The notes under the pieces: model-generated
Databases searched by the model: none
Told to the model about the DNA's origin: nothing
The model's input: only the letters and a program-made list of their open reading frames with translations
Origin: Planctomycetota bacterium
Lineage (GTDB): Bacteria; Planctomycetota; GCA-002687715; DRQF01
Length of the DNA: 10,976 nucleotides
Assembly (NCBI GenBank): GCA_015485455.1
Contig: WFTN01000194.1
Span: 1 to 10,976 of the forward strand
Direction: 5' to 3'
Program-made: the position numbers and the translations under genes
Shown: positions 6,774-10,976 of the stretch, in pieces
Layout of the letters: every line of letters begins with the position of its first letter
Numbering within the stretch: position 1 is the stretch's first letter

Positions 6774-6965
6774 CTCCCCCAATGAAGCCCATTATCAAGT
6801 CTGACGAAGGCCAAAGGAGAATGTTCATGGTTTCCCCCGAGAAGACCCCTAAGAAGGGTGCTTAGACTTCCCCGTGCACCAACCCTTGGATTCAGATTTT
6901 GGCCCGTTTCTCCGCTTTTGGTCGCCCAATTCAGGCAGGAAACCATCAAAAGAGTGATTTGGCCT

Positions 6966-6994
6966 TTGAAATAGCATTTGTTTACCTTTATGTC
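6966..6994 (+). promoter_or_regulatory. Weak candidate promoter for the DUF1549/DUF1501/PSCyt1 operon
   Basis: TTGAAA (6966-6971) has a 5/6 match to the -35 consensus. It is followed after 17 nt by TATGTC (6989-6994), only 3/6 for the -10 box. The surrounding AT-rich stretch is the only such one upstream of the operon. The predicted start near 7001 would coincide with the inverted repeat at 7001-7013. Confidence 0.25.
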
Positions 6995-7000
6995 TTATTT

Positions 7001-7013
7001 CGGAACATTTCCG
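7001..7013. promoter_or_regulatory. Short perfect inverted repeat, possible operator
   Basis: CGGAA-CAT-TTCCG is a perfect 5-bp inverted repeat with a 3-nt centre. It sits just downstream of the candidate -10 box and about 75 bp before the DUF1549 gene start. A repressor bound here could block transcription initiation. The short arms mean it could also be chance. Confidence 0.25.
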
Positions 7014-7088
7014 GCCGAAGAGGGTTTTATCGACGGTCGCCACGGATAGGAATCTGTGGATTTCTCAGTGCAGATAGCGAGTAACTCG

Positions 7089-9200
7089 ATGACAGTACAG
7101 AAACGTCGCTTGCAAGTGATTCTTTTTTGTTCCCTGGCCCTCATGACTCTTGGGCTCACAATCGGTATGCAGACCATCGACCGTGCTCAGGCTGAGCCTC
7201 ATTTGGCCACCAAGATTCAACTCTGGGAGCAAGGTGCCAGAGAGATCGATCGCTTGGTCCAAGTCAATCTGAAACAGAATAAACTGTCCCCCAACAAAAT
7301 GGCCTCGGATGCCACTTTTCTGCGGCGGGTCTACTTGGATGTCATTGGCCGAATTCCCGATATCAAAGAAACACGGGCTTTTCTCAAGTCGAAAAATCCG
7401 AACAAACGCAAAGAGTTGGTGGTGACCCTGATGAATTCGCCGGGGTACGTGAGTCATAATTTCAATTTCTGGGCTGATATCCTGCGAATCAAATCTCGTC
7501 CCATCCCACAGATCAGTGGTGAACCTTTCATCCATTGGATCAAGCAATCTTTGCAAGAGAACAAACCCTACGATGTCATGGTTCGAGAAATGCTCACCAC
7601 CAATGGCGCAGCTAACGAGAAGGGCAATGGGGCCACAGGTTTCTTGCTACGGGACCGGGGGATGCCTCTGGACAGCATGGCCAATACGGTTCGGGTCTTC
7701 CTGGGTACGCGCATTGAATGTGCTCAATGTCACAATCACCCCTTTGCCGATTGGACGCAGCGACAGTTTTTTGAAATGGCGGCATTCTTCGGTGGTTTGC
7801 AATATGTCAATGAGATGTTCACTAAGCCCGAAGGACGGAAACTCTTGCGCCAATCCAGAACGATCGGCAAGCAACAAGGAGAATTGGCTGCCCGCAATCT
7901 TCGGCGCCAAGTTCGTCGTGTTCTTCAGCCTGGGATCAACAATAGCGGGACCGGAGTAGCTCGATTGCCCAATGACTACGCTTACGACGATGGCAAGCCC
8001 AATGACTTCGTTCTTGCAAAGACTCTTTTCGGCAAACCGGCTGCCATCAATCCGAAGGTTCCCAAGATTCCACGCCGATTCGCGGAGCGCATGAAGAAGG
8101 CCAAGAATAAGAAAAGGATGATGAGGCGCTCATTTGCCAAAGATATACGGTCGCGAGATGCCTTCGCGGACTGGTTGACTGATGATGAGAATCCACTCTT
8201 TACCACGGTGATCGTCAACCGCATGTGGGCGAAGTTGATGGGGCATCCCTTGGTGCCAGCTATAGACGATATGCGGGAAGATAGTGTCTCGGTTAATCCT
8301 GATTTATCCGCACACCTAAACAGGTTGATGAAGGACCTGAACTACGACTTGAAGGCCTTTCAAACTGTGATCCTGCTGAGCAAGACCTACCAACGAGAAT
8401 CGGAAACCAGTCTTCCTCAGGCACCAGAACGATTTCGTTTCCCCGGTCCTTTGTCCAGACGGATGAGCGCCGAGCAATTCTGGGATTCCATGCTGACTTT
8501 GGTCGTTCCCAATATCGATAGCACCATCACCGAACCTATGTCCTTGCGAGCCAAGGCTGTTTACGACAACTACGAGCTATTGAGTGGCAAGTCCGCTCAA
8601 GAGATCATAGCTCAATTCAAAGGGCCGGAAGGTTCGATGATGTCTCAACAAGAGTTGCGCCGTCAGAAACGAATGGAGTTTCGTGAAAAGCTGCGTCCGT
8701 TGAGACGAGCGTTGGTTCAGGCTCGGCGGCGAAAAGACAAACAGGCTGAAGCGGAAGCGCTCGCCAGTCTCAAAGCCCTGGGGATCGATGGCGATAATTT
8801 CTTGTCCCAGCAGCGCTATGGACGAGAATTACTCCGCGCTTCCGAGCTGCCGTCCCCAACCCCTCCAGGGCACTTCTTGCGAGAATTCGGCCAGTCCGAT
8901 CGGGATCAGGCTAACGGTGCATCAACAGCACCCACTGTTCCCCAAGTGCTTAACCTGGTGAACGGTTTTGTTGAGAAGAACCTCTTGGCGAAGAGGCAAG
9001 GCATGATGCTTTCTGCATTGCGCCGCACGCAGAAAACAGATCAGAAAATTCGTTTGGTTTTTCTCTTTGTTTTGAACCGCCAGCCCAGCAGATCGGAGAT
9101 CGCATCATGGCGAGGGGACGCGGCAAAAATCGGTGAGCCAGCGATCTTTGATTTGATTTGGACCTTAGTAAATAGCCATGAGTTTAGGCAGTTGAGCTGA
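7089..9200 (+). CDS. DUF1549/DUF1553 exported protein (PSCyt2/PSD1 type)
   Basis: The product has 703 residues. MTVQKRRLQV starts a Sec-type signal peptide, with a hydrophobic core at about 8-27 and probable cleavage after RAQA (35). DUF1549 covers about 50-255: RRVYLDVIGRIPDIKET (79-95), then TRIECAQCHNHPFADW (207-222) with one CXXCH (211-215). DUF1553 follows from about 355: SRDAFADWLTDDENP (355-369), FTTVIVNRMWAKLMGHPLV (371-389), RRMSAEQFWDSML (457-469) and a C-terminal NSHEF (695-699). These paired domains are typical of planctomycetes and act outside the cytoplasm; their biochemistry is not well established. The CXXCH is conserved in DUF1549, but I would not assume covalent haem. Residues 506-564 form an Arg/Lys/Glu-rich, probably helical segment. 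I chose ATG 7089 for its clean signal peptide; an upstream in-frame GTG (7056, with AGGA 4 nt before) would add 11 residues. First gene of the operon; the DUF1501 gene follows after 13 bp. Confidence 0.94.
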   Translation: MTVQKRRLQVILFCSLALMTLGLTIGMQTIDRAQAEPHLATKIQLWEQGAREIDRLVQVNLKQNKLSPNKMASDATFLRRVYLDVIGRIPDIKETRAFLKSKNPNKRKELVVTLMNSPGYVSHNFNFWADILRIKSRPIPQISGEPFIHWIKQSLQENKPYDVMVREMLTTNGAANEKGNGATGFLLRDRGMPLDSMANTVRVFLGTRIECAQCHNHPFADWTQRQFFEMAAFFGGLQYVNEMFTKPEGRKLLRQSRTIGKQQGELAARNLRRQVRRVLQPGINNSGTGVARLPNDYAYDDGKPNDFVLAKTLFGKPAAINPKVPKIPRRFAERMKKAKNKKRMMRRSFAKDIRSRDAFADWLTDDENPLFTTVIVNRMWAKLMGHPLVPAIDDMREDSVSVNPDLSAHLNRLMKDLNYDLKAFQTVILLSKTYQRESETSLPQAPERFRFPGPLSRRMSAEQFWDSMLTLVVPNIDSTITEPMSLRAKAVYDNYELLSGKSAQEIIAQFKGPEGSMMSQQELRRQKRMEFREKLRPLRRALVQARRRKDKQAEAEALASLKALGIDGDNFLSQQRYGRELLRASELPSPTPPGHFLREFGQSDRDQANGASTAPTVPQVLNLVNGFVEKNLLAKRQGMMLSALRRTQKTDQKIRLVFLFVLNRQPSRSEIASWRGDAAKIGEPAIFDLIWTLVNSHEFRQLS

Positions 9201-9213
9201 GAGGATTGCAGCC

Positions 9214-10527
9214 ATGAATATCAACGACGTTAAGAGTGAATCTGATCCTCGTAGCCGCCGAGACTTCTTAGGGGGGGCCGCAAGGGGACTTTTGGGCGTT
9301 AGTCTTTTGCCTTCCTTGGGAGGCATGGGAGGGCTCTTTTCCAACTTAGAGGAGAAGAAGGTTGTTTTGGGCCCGGCGACGGCCAAGAACGTTATTTACC
9401 TCTTCATGAGTGGGGGCATGTCTCACTTGGACACCTTTGATCTGAAGCCCGGATCTCCTTCTCAGGGACCGACGAAGTCGATCGCCAGTAATGTTGATGG
9501 CATCCTGCTTTCAGAGCACATGCCTTCCTTGGCTAAGCAGATGGATAAAGTAGCGGTCATTAACTCCATGTTCTCGAATCAAGGGGCACATGTGACCGGG
9601 CGTTACTTGATGCACACCAGCTACGTTGCACGGGGTACGATCAAGCATCCTAGCATGGGGGCTTGGTTGGGGCATATGGCTGGGCGGACAAACAAAACCC
9701 TTCCTGGACATGTCACGATTGGTCCCGATAGCACTCTCGCTACCAACGGTTTCTTGTCTTCAGAATATGCGCCTTTACCAATTGGTGATCCGTCGACTGG
9801 GCTGGCCAATGGTAAGCGGCATAAGAACGTGGACGCAGCAACATTGGAACGGCGTCTCACACGACTGCAACAAATGAATGAGGCATTCAATCGCAAGCAT
9901 AGATCTCGCAGTACGCAAGATTATGAAAAGATCTATCAAGAGGCCGTTAAGCTGATGAGCTCGAAAGACTTAGCGGCCTTTGATATCAGCCAAGAGGACG
10001 AACTGATTCGCAATGCCTATGGTTCAGATTCCTTTGCCCAAGGTTGCTTGCTGGCTCGGCGTTTGGTGGAGCACGATGTGCGCTACGTTGAAGTCGTTAT
10101 GGGTGGATGGGATACTCACAACGAAAACTTTGATGCCATGGAGACGCAAGTGCCGAAGTTGGATCGGGCACTCGCCTGCCTTTTGGCCGACTTAGAGATT
10201 CGCGGTTTGCTCGAAGAAACCCTGGTGGTTTTGGCCACTGAATTCGGTCGGTCACCAGAAATCAACCCAGACCGCAATGGCCGCGACCATCATCCAAAGG
10301 CCTTTAGCTGCTTGCTTGCAGGGGGCGGCATCAAGGGTGGCGTTAAATGGGGGCAAACGGATGAGTTCGGGGCCCAAGTGGTGGAGAACCAGGTTCACGT
10401 TCAAGACTTGAATGCCACGATTGCCCATGCCTTGGGTCTTCCTTTAGACCACCGCGTGTTCTCGCCTTCGGGTCGCCCTTTCCAAGTGGCGGACAAGGGA
10501 AAACCCGTCTTGCAGTTGTTTGCCTAA
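9214..10527 (+). CDS. DUF1501 protein, Tat-exported, alkaline-phosphatase/sulfatase-like fold
   Basis: The product has 437 residues. SRRDFLGGAARGLLG (14-28) is a twin-arginine signal, implying export in folded form, perhaps with metal bound. DUF1501 landmarks are YLFMSGGMSHLDTFDLKP (62-79); GAHVTGRYLMHTSY (124-137); GGWDTHNENFD (297-307); TEFGRSPEINPDRNGRDHHP (342-361); and HVQDLNATIAHALGL (395-409). The Asp, His and Glu residues in these blocks (His71, Asp73, Asp300, His302, Glu343, Asp358, His359, His360) resemble the metal ligands of the alkaline phosphatase/sulfatase superfamily, though the substrate is unknown. The length is normal and I see no missing motif. GAGG right after the upstream TGA lies 9 nt before the ATG. 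It sits between the DUF1549/DUF1553 and PSCyt1 genes, the usual setting of this family in planctomycetes, so the products probably share a process outside the cytoplasmic membrane. Confidence 0.95.
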   Translation: MNINDVKSESDPRSRRDFLGGAARGLLGVSLLPSLGGMGGLFSNLEEKKVVLGPATAKNVIYLFMSGGMSHLDTFDLKPGSPSQGPTKSIASNVDGILLSEHMPSLAKQMDKVAVINSMFSNQGAHVTGRYLMHTSYVARGTIKHPSMGAWLGHMAGRTNKTLPGHVTIGPDSTLATNGFLSSEYAPLPIGDPSTGLANGKRHKNVDAATLERRLTRLQQMNEAFNRKHRSRSTQDYEKIYQEAVKLMSSKDLAAFDISQEDELIRNAYGSDSFAQGCLLARRLVEHDVRYVEVVMGGWDTHNENFDAMETQVPKLDRALACLLADLEIRGLLEETLVVLATEFGRSPEINPDRNGRDHHPKAFSCLLAGGGIKGGVKWGQTDEFGAQVVENQVHVQDLNATIAHALGLPLDHRVFSPSGRPFQVADKGKPVLQLFA

Positions 10528-10540
10528 AATGAGAAATGCA

Positions 10541-10976
10541 ATGAAACGAAACAAACGATCATCGTTACTACTGGCAGTTGTGGCCCTCATGTTGGGGACG
10601 GTCGGGCTGAATGCCCAGACCCCAGACTTCGAAAAAGACGTTCTGCCGATTCTGAAGAAACGTTGCTTTGAATGTCATGGGGCCCCCAGGAAAGACAAGC
10701 GTGGGCGGATGAAGTTCGCCAAGGCTGGCCTTCGCTTGGACGGCAAGGATCATATTATTGCTGGGTCTGTGATTGTTCCCAGGTCACCTCAGACGAGCAT
10801 GTTAGTTGAGTACATCTCCCTACCCGCCGGTGATCCTGATATCATGCCTCCCAAGGGATCTCCTCTTACGGCCAAGGAAGTACAGACGATCTACAGCTGG
10901 GTCAATGATGGCGCTTCCTATGGTTCTTGGGTGGGTGCGTCTCGCACCCAAGTGAAGAATACGACAGCGAAAAAAG
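10541..10976 (+). CDS. PSCyt1 (planctomycete cytochrome C) domain protein, cut by the window end
   Basis: Visible are 145 residues, with the frame still open at the edge. MKRNKRSSLLLAVVALMLGT begins a Sec signal peptide with likely cleavage near LNA (25). DFEKDVLPILKKRCFECHG (29-47) is the start of a PSCyt1 domain. Its CXXCH (C42-FE-C45-H46) should bind haem c. SLPAGDPDIMPPKGSPLT (93-110) supplies the MPP motif, whose Met102 is the likely second axial ligand. SWVNDGASYGSWVG (119-132) closes the domain. Proteins of this type usually continue into further domains, which cannot be seen here. The role is probably periplasmic electron transfer. An in-frame ATG at 10529, 1 bp after the DUF1501 stop, would add four residues; neither start has a strong ribosome-binding site, which fits translational coupling. 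I prefer 10541 because it begins right at the basic n-region. Confidence 0.92.
   Translation, partial: MKRNKRSSLLLAVVALMLGTVGLNAQTPDFEKDVLPILKKRCFECHGAPRKDKRGRMKFAKAGLRLDGKDHIIAGSVIVPRSPQTSMLVEYISLPAGDPDIMPPKGSPLTAKEVQTIYSWVNDGASYGSWVGASRTQVKNTTAKK

Larger units (their letters stand above)
6680..7088. other. Divergent intergenic control region with no convincing gene
   Basis: This stretch separates the minus-strand beta-sandwich gene from the plus-strand DUF1549 operon. Short frames on both strands lack family motifs and ribosome-binding sites. It holds an 11-bp perfect direct repeat (6747-6773), a short perfect inverted repeat (7001-7013), an overlapping imperfect CTAAG/CTTAG hairpin near 6849-6865, and weak promoter candidates in each direction. 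Expression of both flanking transcription units is probably controlled here. Confidence 0.6.

Noticed and set aside
7065..7556. 163-codon minus-strand open frame
   Set aside because: It is antisense to the signal peptide and DUF1549 region of a strongly supported gene and has no recognisable features.
7719..7733. CXXCH in the DUF1549 protein considered as proof of a c-type cytochrome
   Set aside because: The CAQCHNHPF motif is a standard conserved part of DUF1549, and no cytochrome fold or distal Met motif is evident around it, so haem binding is not claimed.

Overview
The window looks like chromosomal DNA from a PVC-superphylum bacterium, most likely a planctomycete. The strongest clue is the plus-strand cluster at the right-hand end. 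It encodes a DUF1549/DUF1553 protein, a DUF1501 Tat-exported protein and a PSCyt1 (planctomycete cytochrome C) protein in tandem, a combination expanded in Planctomycetota and some Verrucomicrobiota. Base composition looks moderate by eye, and all genes have ordinary bacterial architecture. I see no rRNA, tRNA, CRISPR array, transposase or phage gene.

Layout from left to right. Positions 1-431 (+) hold the C-terminal end of a protein cut by the window edge, with a very lysine-rich tail built of three 26-27-residue repeats. Nine bases later comes a radical SAM protein (441-1286, +) of the COG0731-like type, probably co-transcribed with it. A short convergent gap (1287-1371) separates these from a minus-strand pair: an MBOAT O-acyltransferase (2253-3689) followed after 8 bp by a membrane-anchored SGNH-like protein (1372-2244). 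The pair has a good sigma70-like promoter of its own at 3733-3761. Upstream of it, also on the minus strand, is a 917-residue membrane-anchored protein made of about eight carboxypeptidase-regulatory/CnaB-like beta-sandwich domains (3926-6679).

A gene-free stretch (6680-7088) then divides the minus-strand block from the plus-strand block. It carries a perfect 11-bp direct repeat, a short perfect inverted repeat and weak promoter candidates. The plus-strand operon follows: DUF1549/DUF1553 (7089-9200), DUF1501 (9214-10527) and PSCyt1 (10541 to the window edge), with gaps of 13 bp each using the preferred starts.

Functionally, the MBOAT/SGNH pair should transfer acyl groups, probably acetyl, from the cytoplasm to an exported glycan or other envelope acceptor. 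The beta-sandwich protein is probably a structural or binding protein on the outer face of the cytoplasmic membrane. The three-gene operon encodes exported proteins, two apparently by Sec and one by Tat. It fits the widespread but biochemically poorly understood planctomycetal cytochrome/DUF1501 systems. I found no clear new defence or mobile system. The most unusual items are the repeat tail at the left end, the direct-repeat control region, the altered catalytic motif in the SGNH-like protein and the charged insert in the DUF1553 protein.
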